Origin: an uncultured Pelagibacteraceae bacterium
Lineage (GTDB): Bacteria; Pseudomonadota; Alphaproteobacteria; Pelagibacterales; AG-422-B15
Length of the DNA stretch: 53,046 nucleotides
Direction of reading: 5' to 3'
NCBI GenBank assembly: GCA_902523535.1
Contig: CABYZQ010000001.1
Location: 1-53,046, forward strand
Shown: in pieces, positions 15,848 through 24,640 of the stretch
Layout of the letters: every line of letters begins with the position of its first letter
Numbering within the stretch: the stretch's first letter is position 1
Notes under the pieces: model-generated
The model's database searches: none
What the model saw: the letters and a program-made list of their open reading frames with translations, nothing else
What the model was told of the DNA's origin: nothing
Translations under genes and position numbers: made by a program

Positions 15848-16828
15848 CTAATTATTTTTTATGAAAGCTTCAATATCATTTGCTAGCTGTTCAGGAATTT
15901 CCATGGGAGGCATATGCCCTACGTTCGGATATGAAATCAATTCTACATTTGGAATCTGTTCTACGAAATGGTCAATAAATTTTATATCAACTAGGTTATC
16001 TTCCTCACCATGAAGAATTAGCGATGGAATATTTATTTTTCTTAAATCTAATGGATTCGCTATGAAATTGGTCTCAAGATCTTCTGCAAGCATACCAATG
16101 GCTACCCTTGTGCCTTCCATTAATATTATATCATGAAACTGATCCACAAGTTCATCTGTCACGATAGATTGATCGTATACAGTCTGCGAAACCCCTTCTT
16201 TAACTAAAATTCGAGGTGTTAAAAATTCTAAAAATCTTATAAAGAATTTTGACTCAATCAGCTCAAATGCTAATGGTGGAGCATTAATCGATTGAAAATC
16301 ATTAAATTCTTGCTCATTAGCAAAAAAAGCAGATCCAATAATAATTAATCCCTTCAATTGATCTAAATTACTTAATGCATACCTCCAAGCAATCATACCT
16401 CCCATTGAATGTCCAACTATATAGAATTTATCAATTTCTAATATTTCTATGACCTCCTCTATCACTTTTTCATATGCTTCTTGATTATATAGATCTGAAT
16501 TTACTGCTCCTGTTAAGCCATGAGCTGGAAGATCTAGAGAAATTAGTCTGTATTCTTTACTTAAGTAGGGAACTAAAGGCTCGTAATTAAAAAGTGATCC
16601 ATTAAATCCATGAACCATTACTAAGATATTACCAGATTGATTGCCTTCATCTCTAACATGAATTTCAGAACCATCAGCTAGTGTTAGGAATTGAGATGAA
16701 CCATTTGCATGTTTTGCAATTATCTCACTTTTTGGGATATCAAAGTAGATTGAGTTGTATAATGAAAAAACAACCAAAATAGAAAAAATGATTAGAATCC
16801 AAGAGATAATTTTTTTTGTAACTGTCAT
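15848..16828 (-). CDS. Membrane-anchored alpha/beta hydrolase
   Basis: An N-terminal transmembrane helix (IISWILIIFSILVVFSLY) precedes a periplasm-facing alpha/beta-hydrolase domain. The oxyanion region is MVHGFNGS, the nucleophile elbow is GHSMGG (Ser141), the acid is probably in LHGEEDNLVD, and the His is in NVGHMPPME. The lid region around 190-215 is variable. The substrate is not identifiable; esterase or lipase-like activity is the family default. The gene stands alone between the ETHE1-like gene (convergent, 15 nt) and the methyltransferase at 16929 (divergent). Confidence 0.85.
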   Translation of the reverse strand: MTVTKKIISWILIIFSILVVFSLYNSIYFDIPKSEIIAKHANGSSQFLTLADGSEIHVRDEGNQSGNILVMVHGFNGSLFNYEPLVPYLSKEYRLISLDLPAHGLTGAVNSDLYNQEAYEKVIEEVIEILEIDKFYIVGHSMGGMIAWRYALSNLDQLKGLIIIGSAFFANEQEFNDFQSINAPPLAFELIESKFFIRFLEFLTPRILVKEGVSQTVYDQSIVTDELVDQFHDIILMEGTRVAIGMLAEDLETNFIANPLDLRKINIPSLILHGEEDNLVDIKFIDHFVEQIPNVELISYPNVGHMPPMEIPEQLANDIEAFIKNN

Positions 16829-16928
16829 TTATATATCTAAAATGTAATTATAATTTTAATATACACATTAATAAATAACTAAATCTATTATTTTTATATA
16901 TCAACAAAAAAATTTAAGGAGAATGAAA

Positions 16929-17996
16929 ATGAGTAAGAGTGAAGTGAACCCTGAGACATTAAAAAAGTTACAACTTAAAGTGATGCAGGATGTATCTGCC
17001 TCAGCAATAATTCCATTAATGAGAATTGGTGATCAACTTGGCATTTTTAAAAAACTTGGTGAATTAGGAGAAGTCAGTCCAGATGATTTAGCAAAAGCAA
17101 CGGCTCTTGATGAGAGATATCTAAGAGAGTGGTTGTATGCAGTTTCAGCTGCTGGTTTTGCAACATACAATGCAGAAATAAAAAAATTTTCATTAACTCC
17201 TGAGCAAATTGCAGTTTTTGCAGATGATGATGGCCCAGCATCAATGATGGGAGCTTATGATATGCTCACTGGTGCAATACATAATGAAGGTCAAGTCAAA
17301 GAAGCCTTCAAAACTGGAGATGGCGTTGATTATAAAGATTCTTGTCCCATATGTTTTCAAGGAACTGCTCGTTTCTTTAAACCTTCTTATGAAAAAAATT
17401 TAGTGAAGAGTTGGCTGCCAAAAATTGAAAATCTTGAAGAACGAATGAACGCAGGTGCCAGTTTTGCTGATATTGGCTGTGGATATGGATTGTCAACTAT
17501 GATCATCGCTCAAACTTTTCCAAACGCAAAAGTATGTGGCTATGACATTCATGAGCCTTCAATTAAAGAAGCTGAGAAATTAGCTAAAGAAGCTGGGCTA
17601 GATGAAAGAATAAAATATACGACAGCAGATGCCAAAAGCTATCACGGTAAGCATGACTATATTGCATTTTTTGACTGCTTGCATGACATGGGAGATCCTG
17701 TAGGAGCTGCAAAATATGCTTACGATCAACTTGAAGATAACGGATCTGTAATATTAATCGAGCCCACTGCAAATGATGAGCCGCAAGATAACTTTAATCT
17801 TTTTGGACAGATGTATTATTCATTCTCAACAATAGGTTGCATACCAACTTCAAAATCACAAGAAGTTGGCTTAGCTTTAGGGGCACAAGCTGGACCCTCA
17901 AAACTAATAGATGTACTAAATGAAGCCGGCTTTAAAAATTGTAAAGTAGTCAAAAAGAATGCCAGCAATATGGTGATTGAAGCAAGAAAAAATTAG
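16929..17996 (+). CDS. SAM-dependent methyltransferase with N-terminal winged helix (Rv2258c-like)
   Basis: The N-terminal part (IGDQLGIFKKLGELGEVSPDDLAKA, ERYLREWL, FSLTPEQIAVF) is the winged-helix dimerisation domain of Rv2258c-like methyltransferases. The SAM-binding domain follows with ADIGCGYGLSTMII and VCGYDIHEPSI, then FFDCLHDMGDP. The substrate is unknown. Two ATG codons lie close together. The one at 16929 is preferred since Shine-Dalgarno AAGGAG ends 7 nt before it, whereas it nearly touches the ATG at 16923. A small cluster of Cys residues (DSCPICFQG) sits between the two domains. It is convergent with the TauD-type gene. Confidence 0.83.
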   Translation: MSKSEVNPETLKKLQLKVMQDVSASAIIPLMRIGDQLGIFKKLGELGEVSPDDLAKATALDERYLREWLYAVSAAGFATYNAEIKKFSLTPEQIAVFADDDGPASMMGAYDMLTGAIHNEGQVKEAFKTGDGVDYKDSCPICFQGTARFFKPSYEKNLVKSWLPKIENLEERMNAGASFADIGCGYGLSTMIIAQTFPNAKVCGYDIHEPSIKEAEKLAKEAGLDERIKYTTADAKSYHGKHDYIAFFDCLHDMGDPVGAAKYAYDQLEDNGSVILIEPTANDEPQDNFNLFGQMYYSFSTIGCIPTSKSQEVGLALGAQAGPSKLIDVLNEAGFKNCKVVKKNASNMVIEARKN

Positions 17997-18005
17997 ATTT
18001 TTAGC

Positions 18006-18854
18006 TTATTCTTCATAAGCGGCAATTGTTGTTCGATGTAAGAGTCTTTCTTGGCCCTCATAACCTCCTGTTGCTCTATGTAATACACTTCTATTATCCC
18101 ACATAATTAACATATCTTTTTTCCATTTGTGCCTATAGATAAACTCTTCCTGGCACTGCCACGCACTTAACTCCATAAGTAATTTCTTCGCATCTTGGTT
18201 ATCCATGCCATCAATACCGATGGTGTAACCTATTGTGCCATAAATGCCTTCCCTTTTTGTTTCAGGATGCTCCTTTATTATAGGATGCAATTGTTTTGAA
18301 AACGCTTCATGGGAGGCTCGTATGTCCATACTTCGTCCCATTTCTCTATCTTTATCTCCATATCCTCCTCCAGGCGAGTAGGGTATCAAGGCTGAATGAA
18401 TTGCATTTTTACCCTCAAGTTTTTTTCTAAGTGAAGATGGCATTTTTTCTAATGCCAAATGCTGATTGGCAAATAAAGTATCGCCACCTTGATTTGGAAT
18501 AACCTTACCAAACAAGCAAGTACCCGCTGGTGGGGTTTCCTGAAAACTCCAGTCTGTATGCCAATTGTCTGCAAAAATTGGAACCTTCTCATCCGCTTCT
18601 CTTTTGACGGCAATAATATTTTTTCTGCCTGGAATTGGCGCTATGAAAGGATCATCTCCAAATGAACCAAAGCAAAGAGTAAAACGTTCTAGAGCATCAT
18701 CATCTAATAATTGATTAGGAAAGCTCAGCACGTGATGCTCAAGCCACAAATCTCTTATATCTGAGATCTGACTCTCCAAAAGTTCTCTCGTCAAATCTAT
18801 TCCTGAGATCTCAGCTCCACAAGCTTGATCAGAAACAGCTACATTGAAACTCAT
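18006..18854 (-). CDS. TauD/TfdA-family Fe(II)/2-oxoglutarate dioxygenase
   Basis: This 282-residue oxygenase has the iron facial triad: H99 and D101 in NWHTDWSF, and the distal His in SVLHRATGGY. The 2OG-binding Arg is in LLHRTT. The N-terminus (VAVSDQACGAEISGIDLT) is typical of TauD/TfdA. Family members hydroxylate taurine, alkyl sulfates, 2,4-D or other small molecules; sequence does not decide which. No transporter or sulfonate genes lie beside it, so the substrate stays open. The gene is minus strand, upstream of the tRNA in gene order, with a 48-nt spacer. Confidence 0.9.
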   Translation of the reverse strand: MSFNVAVSDQACGAEISGIDLTRELLESQISDIRDLWLEHHVLSFPNQLLDDDALERFTLCFGSFGDDPFIAPIPGRKNIIAVKREADEKVPIFADNWHTDWSFQETPPAGTCLFGKVIPNQGGDTLFANQHLALEKMPSSLRKKLEGKNAIHSALIPYSPGGGYGDKDREMGRSMDIRASHEAFSKQLHPIIKEHPETKREGIYGTIGYTIGIDGMDNQDAKKLLMELSAWQCQEEFIYRHKWKKDMLIMWDNRSVLHRATGGYEGQERLLHRTTIAAYEE

Positions 18855-18902
18855 AATTGATTAGATTATTCAATAAACTTGATTTTGTAAATGTTCAGAT
18901 CT

Positions 18903-18979
18903 TGGTGGGCCCACTAGGACTCGAACCTAGGACAACTCCGTTATGAGCGGAGGGCTCTAACCAACTGAGCTATGGGCCC
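18903..18979 (-). tRNA. tRNA with CAT anticodon (Ile2 or elongator Met)
   Basis: A 77-nt cloverleaf on the minus strand has acceptor arms GGGCCCA/TGGGCCC, D arm GCTCAGTTGGTTAGAGC, anticodon stem CTCCG/CGGAG around loop CTCATAA, and T arm CCTAGGTTCGAGTCCTAG. The CCA end is encoded. The anticodon is CAT. It is not an initiator tRNA: the first acceptor pair is a normal G-C and the three G-C pairs of the initiator anticodon stem are absent. Choosing between lysidine-modified tRNA-Ile and elongator tRNA-Met needs a model comparison. Confidence 0.96.
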
Positions 18980-18998
18980 CTTTAAGTTTGTTATATAC

Positions 18999-19014
18999 AA
19001 TAAGTAAACTTATT
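18999..19014. repeat. Short inverted repeat between rpoD and the tRNA
   Basis: AATAAGT and ACTTATT form 7-bp arms around a 2-base centre. It lies in the 49-nt spacer between the rpoD stop and the tRNA 5' end. There is no following T run on the minus strand, so it is not a standard intrinsic terminator. It could be an operator or chance in AT-rich DNA. Confidence 0.3.
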
Positions 19015-19028
19015 TACAGTCTAATAAA

Positions 19029-21044
19029 TTAGTTTTTATCTAAAAAGCTTTTAAGCAGCTTAGCTCTTGTAGGGTGCTTTAATTTTCGTAAGGCTTTCGC
19101 TTCAATCTGCCTAATTCGCTCTCTAGTAACAGAAAATTGTTGGCCAACTTCTTCTAAAGTATGGTCTGAATTCATTCCAATACCAAACCTCATTCTTAAT
19201 ACACGTTCTTCTCTTGGGGTAAGCGAGGAGAGTATCTTAGTTGTTGTTTGTCTTAAGTTAGAATTTATTGCTGCATCGATTGGAATGACAGCATTGTCAT
19301 CTTGTATAAAATCACCCAGGTGACTGTCTTCTTCGTCTCCCACAGGAGTTTCAAGGCTTACTGGTTCTTTTGCAATTTTTAATACTTTCCTTACTTTCTC
19401 AAGAGGCATATTTAATTTGATAGATATTTCTTCTGGAGTAGGTTCCCGGCCAATATCATTTAAGAGAAGTCTTTGCGTTCTCACAATTTTATTAATCGTT
19501 TCAATCATATGAACAGGTATTCTAATAGTACGCGCCTGATCCGCTATTGAGCGAGTAATTGCTTGCCTAATCCACCACGTAGCATAAGTTGAAAACTTGT
19601 ATCCTCTCCTATACTCAAACTTATCAACAGCTTTCATAAGTCCTATATTTCCCTCTTGAATAAGATCAAGAAACTGTAGCCCTCTGTTTGTGTATTTTTT
19701 TGCAATTGAGATTACTAATCTAAGATTAGCTTCAATCATTTCTTTTTTTGCAATACTTGATTCTCTTTCGCCTTTTTGAACATTACTAACAATTCTTTTA
19801 AATTCATTTAATGTTAATCCTATATTGCTTGCTGATGCTCTAACTTCGTTCATAATGTTTTTGATACTATTTTTCTCTAACTTAACAAACTTTTCCCAGC
19901 CCGACAGTCTTGTAATTTTTCTTAACCAGTATGGATTATTTTCATTGCCTACATACTTATCTAAAAACTCTTCTCGAGTAATCTTGTGCTGCATGGCCAA
20001 GCGGAGTAATTTTCCTTCAAGTGATACAACTTCTTTATTGATTATATAGAGTTTGTTTATCAGTTCCTCAATTTTACTTGTGTTAATTTGAAGACCCTTG
20101 ATCAACTCAACAACAGCAATTTTTGACAGTTGATAATTTTTTTCTGATCTTGTTGGAAATTCTTTGCCTTTTTCTTGAAAAGCAATTTTATCTTGTTGAA
20201 GTTTTTGTAACTTTTTAAAACTTTTATTTAATTTTTTAAAAGTTTCTAAAATAATAGGCTTTAGTTCCTCTTCCATAATTGCAATAGAGACATTCAACTC
20301 GTCATCAGAATCTTCATATTCCTCAACTGATTGATCTGCAGAGGTTTCTATCATCGGTTCAGTATCATCTCCATATGTTGCTGATTTTTTTTCAGCTTCT
20401 TTTCGCTTTCTAATTTCCTCCTTTTCCTCTTGTTCTTTTCTTTTTTTTGCTTCTTTAATTTTTTTACTAAGTTCTTTTTTGTTTGGAGATTCTTCAAATA
20501 AAGATTCAAGATCTATTACTTCCCTGAGTGTAATTTTTTCGTCAACAATATCGTCTCTCCAATCAAGGATTGCTTTTAATGTTAATGGACTTTCACACAA
20601 TCCAGAAATCATAGCTTCCTGTCCAGCCTCAATCCTTTTAGCAATAGCTATTTCACCTTCACGTGAAAGAAGATCAACTGTACCCATTTCTCTAAGATAG
20701 AGTTTTACAGGGTCATCTGTTTTTTCTGTTCCTGTTTTACTACCAGCAGTATCTTCTTCTTTATCGTCATCATTATCAGAGTCATCTGAATCAATAATAT
20801 CAAATCCTGCTTGTGACAACTTGGTTGTATACTGCTCAATTTGCTCGGAAGTAAATTTATCTTCTGGAAATGATTTTTTTATCAGTTCATTTGTTAGATA
20901 CCCGTCTTTCTTGCCCTGCTTAATTAACTTCTTTATAATAGACTTTTCTAAATCTAAAACAGGTCCATCCTGATCGATTGGTTGCAATGTATTAGTTTCA
21001 AGTGATTGCTTTACCTGCTTTTTTTTTCTTCCGCGTTTTTTCAT
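19029..21044 (-). CDS. rpoD: RNA polymerase primary sigma factor RpoD (sigma-70)
   Basis: This housekeeping sigma factor has 671 residues. It has a basic N-terminus and region 1.1 ([22 protein letters not shown]), region 1.2 ([22 protein letters not shown], about residues 110-132) and a long charged non-conserved region. Region 2 follows ([49 protein letters not shown]), then region 3 and region 4.2 ([20 protein letters not shown]). It follows dnaG with a single base between the stop and start codons, and yqeY lies before dnaG. This reproduces the macromolecular-synthesis arrangement, in which priming and transcription initiation are co-expressed. Confidence 0.98.
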   Translation of the reverse strand: MKKRGRKKKQVKQSLETNTLQPIDQDGPVLDLEKSIIKKLIKQGKKDGYLTNELIKKSFPEDKFTSEQIEQYTTKLSQAGFDIIDSDDSDNDDDKEEDTAGSKTGTEKTDDPVKLYLREMGTVDLLSREGEIAIAKRIEAGQEAMISGLCESPLTLKAILDWRDDIVDEKITLREVIDLESLFEESPNKKELSKKIKEAKKRKEQEEKEEIRKRKEAEKKSATYGDDTEPMIETSADQSVEEYEDSDDELNVSIAIMEEELKPIILETFKKLNKSFKKLQKLQQDKIAFQEKGKEFPTRSEKNYQLSKIAVVELIKGLQINTSKIEELINKLYIINKEVVSLEGKLLRLAMQHKITREEFLDKYVGNENNPYWLRKITRLSGWEKFVKLEKNSIKNIMNEVRASASNIGLTLNEFKRIVSNVQKGERESSIAKKEMIEANLRLVISIAKKYTNRGLQFLDLIQEGNIGLMKAVDKFEYRRGYKFSTYATWWIRQAITRSIADQARTIRIPVHMIETINKIVRTQRLLLNDIGREPTPEEISIKLNMPLEKVRKVLKIAKEPVSLETPVGDEEDSHLGDFIQDDNAVIPIDAAINSNLRQTTTKILSSLTPREERVLRMRFGIGMNSDHTLEEVGQQFSVTRERIRQIEAKALRKLKHPTRAKLLKSFLDKN

Positions 21045-21045
21045 A

Positions 21046-22851
21046 TCAATTTTTTGCCAAACTCTCTTTTTTAATCTTTAAAAAATTTTCATAACTTTCC
21101 TGATCCATATTCTGCTCTAAATCTTTGAAAGCTTGTGACAGATCTTTTTTCTCAAGTAACTGATTATGCAAGTCAAGTAATCCTAAAAAGCTTTTTTCAA
21201 CTGTTTCAAAATCACTTTTTATGACTGATCTGTAAGTTTTAATCAAATTAGACTTATATATAAGTGCAATTTCTACCTTGAGCCCCTTATCTAATAAATA
21301 TGACTTAAAGTCAAAATTTTCAAGATCTTTATCTGAATTTATTGATCCAAATTCAATGATTTCTGTCACTAAATTTGCCAATTTAACGTCATTAAAGCTA
21401 ATTCTTCCCAGTTCCTCAATATACTTAAATAAAAGTAACGGGTTCTCAATTACGTGCATCAAAATAATTTTTTCTCTGATGACTGAGTCGTGACTAGATT
21501 TATTAACCCTATCACTATTAGTAATCTCTTTTGAAACTTTATTATCAATATAACGAGAGTATGAAGCATTCTTCTGAAAATTTGGTCTTTTGAGAACATT
21601 AATTTTATCATTAAATTCTTTAATATAATAATCTCTTACAGTTTGGTTCTCAATTTTACTAGTAATTGATTTAATTCTTTTTTCAAATCCTGCCTTTTTC
21701 TCTGGGGTTGAAATATCATTTTTTTCTAATTCTACCTTCCAAATAAATTCTGATAAAGAATATGAATTTTTTAAAACCTTTTTAAATTCATCTGGACCAT
21801 TTTTTAATAAAAAATCATCGGGGTCATAATCACTTGGCAATATACAAAATCTCGCTGATAGATCTGGTGATATATTTCTTAAAGCTAAAACTGCAGCACG
21901 CTCAGCTGCTTTTTGACCAGCTTCATCCCCATCAAACATAATAATTGGGCTATTGCATACTTTCCATGCTCTTTGTAATTGGTAACTGGTGAGCGCAGTA
22001 CCTAAAGGAGCAACTGTGGTCTTGAAGTTATTTTGAAATAAGGCTATGACATCCATATATCCTTCAACTACAATTAAATTATCAATTTTTCTATTCTCCT
22101 CAATTGCCAAATTAAGATTAAATAAGTTTAAACTTTTTTTAAAAATTGGACTATCAGAAGAATTTATATATTTAATATTTGAATTATCTATAGCTCTTCC
22201 TCCAAATGCAATTAAGTTTGATTTATAATCTTTAATCGGAAACATAAGTCTATTTCTGAAAAAATCGTAATATTCATTTTCTTTATGTTTTGATTTTTTT
22301 ATAAGTCCTAATGATAATGCATCTTCGATATTTACTCCTATCTTATTTAAATGAAGATAAAGTTGATTGCTTTGTGATCCTGCAAAGCCCAACTCAAACT
22401 TTTCCCACACATCACGGTTGACTTGTCTTTTATCTAAATATTTCTGAATTCCCTCACTCCGTTTCAGCATTGAAGTGTACAATTTATTTGCCTCAATCAT
22501 AATATTTCTCAGACTTGCATAATTATTTTCAACATAATTGGGGTCCTTTATTATTCCAGATTCAGGGTTTAGACCTGCCTGCTTAGCAAGGTACTCGATT
22601 GAATCAGGATAAGACATGTTTTTATGCTTCATAAGAAATGAAAATATATCTCCATGTTCTGCACTACTGAAACAATGAAAAAACTCTTTATCATCATTGA
22701 CTGTAAATGATGGCGTCTTTTCATTTTTGAATGGGCTTAATCCAACATATTCATTTCCGCGTTGAGTTAATTTTACAAATTTACCAACAACCTCGGAAAC
22801 TCTGAGTCTTGACTTGATTTCAGTAATAAATTCTTTTGAGTATCTGGGCAT
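21046..22851 (-). CDS. dnaG: DNA primase DnaG
   Basis: DnaG lays RNA primers for replication. The order is an N-terminal zinc-ribbon-type domain (1-100), the TOPRIM core ([14 protein letters not shown] and [12 protein letters not shown]) and a C-terminal helicase-binding region. The zinc site is altered. The usual CPFH...C..C ligands read SPFK (S39, K42) and HCFSS (C60 kept, S63), so three of four zinc ligands are missing while NEKTPSF and HGDIFSF around them are intact. I chose ATG 22851 (MPRYSKEF) over two upstream TTG codons. With 601 residues the length is normal. rpoD follows after 1 nt. Confidence 0.96.
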   Translation of the reverse strand: MPRYSKEFITEIKSRLRVSEVVGKFVKLTQRGNEYVGLSPFKNEKTPSFTVNDDKEFFHCFSSAEHGDIFSFLMKHKNMSYPDSIEYLAKQAGLNPESGIIKDPNYVENNYASLRNIMIEANKLYTSMLKRSEGIQKYLDKRQVNRDVWEKFELGFAGSQSNQLYLHLNKIGVNIEDALSLGLIKKSKHKENEYYDFFRNRLMFPIKDYKSNLIAFGGRAIDNSNIKYINSSDSPIFKKSLNLFNLNLAIEENRKIDNLIVVEGYMDVIALFQNNFKTTVAPLGTALTSYQLQRAWKVCNSPIIMFDGDEAGQKAAERAAVLALRNISPDLSARFCILPSDYDPDDFLLKNGPDEFKKVLKNSYSLSEFIWKVELEKNDISTPEKKAGFEKRIKSITSKIENQTVRDYYIKEFNDKINVLKRPNFQKNASYSRYIDNKVSKEITNSDRVNKSSHDSVIREKIILMHVIENPLLLFKYIEELGRISFNDVKLANLVTEIIEFGSINSDKDLENFDFKSYLLDKGLKVEIALIYKSNLIKTYRSVIKSDFETVEKSFLGLLDLHNQLLEKKDLSQAFKDLEQNMDQESYENFLKIKKESLAKN

Positions 22852-22901
22852 CAACAAAGTATAGTACCTAATTACAGGAAAAAATAGTTAGCAAATTACA
22901 A

Positions 22902-23357
22902 CTAATTTTGGAGCTTTTCCTTTATTAATTTACTTGCAAGCGACATGTCTAATGAAGAAGAGCTGTTATCTTTAAGATATTTAATTACTTTACCGATTTC
23001 TTTTAGGTTTGAAGCTTCTGTTGCACTAATTGCTTTATCACATATTGTGGCTGTTTCTTCTTCACTTAGCTGTTTTGGCAAAAATTCATTGATAATTGTG
23101 ATTTCTAATTTCTCTTTTTCCGCTAACTCGGTCCGACCTGCTTTTTCAAACATATCGATCGAATCATTTCGTTGCTTAACCATTTTTTTTAAAAGTTGTA
23201 TGATTGTATCTTCTAGTATTTCTGAGTCTTCACCAGAAGAGCGACTTGCAATTTCTTTATCTTTTATTGCGGCTATTATTAACCTTAATGTATGTAATCT
23301 CTCTTTATCACCATTTTTCAGTGCCTTGGACAATTCATTTGTGATTATATCTTTCAT
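22902..23357 (-). CDS. yqeY: GatB/YqeY domain protein
   Basis: This 151-residue protein is homologous to the C-terminal tRNA-binding domain of amidotransferase subunit GatB. Typical segments are LRLIIAAIKDKEIASR, IQLLKKMVKQRNDSIDMFEKAGR and EINEFLPKQLSEEE-like IINEFLPKQLSEEET. The function of free-standing YqeY is not established, though tRNA-linked roles are suspected. It precedes dnaG by 50 nt and is divergent from carA with 131 nt between the start codons. Confidence 0.92.
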   Translation of the reverse strand: MKDIITNELSKALKNGDKERLHTLRLIIAAIKDKEIASRSSGEDSEILEDTIIQLLKKMVKQRNDSIDMFEKAGRTELAEKEKLEITIINEFLPKQLSEEETATICDKAISATEASNLKEIGKVIKYLKDNSSSSLDMSLASKLIKEKLQN

Positions 23358-23451
23358 ACGAGACGAATAAGAAAACTACATCAACTAATCTTAAGTATCA
23401 ATAAAAGTTAAAATAATATTTTATTATCTTACTATTGCATCGAGCATTCAT

Positions 23452-23479
23452 TTGCCTTAAATTCCAATAAATCTAGAAT
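23452..23479 (+). promoter_or_regulatory. Putative carA promoter
   Basis: TTGCCT (23452-23457), a 16-nt spacer and TAGAAT (23474-23479) form a plausible sigma-70 promoter. The -10 lies only 9 nt before the carA ATG, which implies a very short leader or none. No attenuator or pyrimidine leader peptide can be seen in the 131-nt yqeY-carA gap. Confidence 0.4.
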
Positions 23480-23488
23480 CATTTTCTT

Positions 23489-24640
23489 ATGTTAAAGACG
23501 AATAGGTTGAAAAAAGATCGTATAACCGCTCGATCTAAACCTATTTTAGGACAGCTTATTCTAGAAGACGGTACTTCCTTCGAGGGTTTAAAAATTGGAT
23601 CAAATATCAATTCTATTGGCGAAGTTTGTTTCAATACTTCTATGACCGGTTATCAAGAAATTATTACTGATCCATCATACGCAGGTCAAATAATTAATTT
23701 TACATTTCCTCATATTGGAAATGTTGGGACAAATTTTGAAGATAATGAGTCATCAATTTCTTATGCAAAAGGAATAATAATTAATTGCGATATTTCTGAT
23801 CCATCTAACTTTAGATCTATACAGCATTTAGATAAATGGCTTAAAAAAAAAGGTATTCCTGGATTATGCAATATAGATACAAGATCAATTACCAATAGAA
23901 TAAGATCTAAGGGGGCTCCAAAAGGAGGAATTGTTAAAAAACTTATAAATAAACGTCATGAAAAAAAATTTCTCTCAGAAGTAAAAAAATGGCAAGGACT
24001 TAACAATCTCGATCTTGCAATCGAAGTAACACGCAAAAAAATTCAGAAATTTAAAAGTAAATCAAAGTCAAAATTAAACATAGTAGCAATCGATTATGGC
24101 ATGAAGCAAAATATCTTAAATTGCCTGCTTGAATTGAATATAAATGTAATTGTTGTTCCTGCAAACACTTCATCTAATGAAATATTGGAATATAACCCTA
24201 ATGGGATTTTTTTATCAAATGGTCCAGGAGATCCAAAAGCTACAGGTAAATATGCTATCCCAACCATCAAAGATTTAATTCATCGAAAAATTCCCATCTT
24301 TGGGATTTGTTTAGGGCATCAATTAATATCTCTTGCGCTTGGTGCTAAGACAAAAAAAATGTTTCAAGGTCATCGAGGTGCCAATCACCCTGTTCAAAAT
24401 TTAGAAAATAATAAGGTAGAGATAACATCTCAAAACCATGGATTTGTAGTTACTGAAAAATCTATCCCTAAAAATGTAAAGATTACGCATAAATCTTTAT
24501 TTGATGGAAGTGTTGAGGGCATAGAGCATAAAAATAAAAAAATTTTTGCGGTTCAATACCATCCAGAAGCAAGTCCCGGACCTCATGATAGTCATTATCT
24601 TTTTCAAAAATTTAAAAGGATGGTTAACAGTAATGCCTAA
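23489..24640 (+). CDS. carA: Carbamoyl-phosphate synthase small subunit
   Basis: CarA supplies ammonia from glutamine to CarB for carbamoyl phosphate, used in pyrimidine and arginine synthesis. The N-terminal domain ([31 protein letters not shown]) is followed by the class I glutamine amidotransferase. That domain has the nucleophile in FGICLGHQ, and His/Glu in [13 protein letters not shown]. With 383 residues it has a basic N-terminal extension of about 18 residues before the usual start. An 8-nt overlap couples it to carB. Lysine-rich loops reflect the AT-rich base composition. Confidence 0.97.
   Translation: MLKTNRLKKDRITARSKPILGQLILEDGTSFEGLKIGSNINSIGEVCFNTSMTGYQEIITDPSYAGQIINFTFPHIGNVGTNFEDNESSISYAKGIIINCDISDPSNFRSIQHLDKWLKKKGIPGLCNIDTRSITNRIRSKGAPKGGIVKKLINKRHEKKFLSEVKKWQGLNNLDLAIEVTRKKIQKFKSKSKSKLNIVAIDYGMKQNILNCLLELNINVIVVPANTSSNEILEYNPNGIFLSNGPGDPKATGKYAIPTIKDLIHRKIPIFGICLGHQLISLALGAKTKKMFQGHRGANHPVQNLENNKVEITSQNHGFVVTEKSIPKNVKITHKSLFDGSVEGIEHKNKKIFAVQYHPEASPGPHDSHYLFQKFKRMVNSNA

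Noticed and set aside
22945..23370. 141-codon plus-strand open frame
   Set aside because: It is antisense to yqeY, which is a clear family member.
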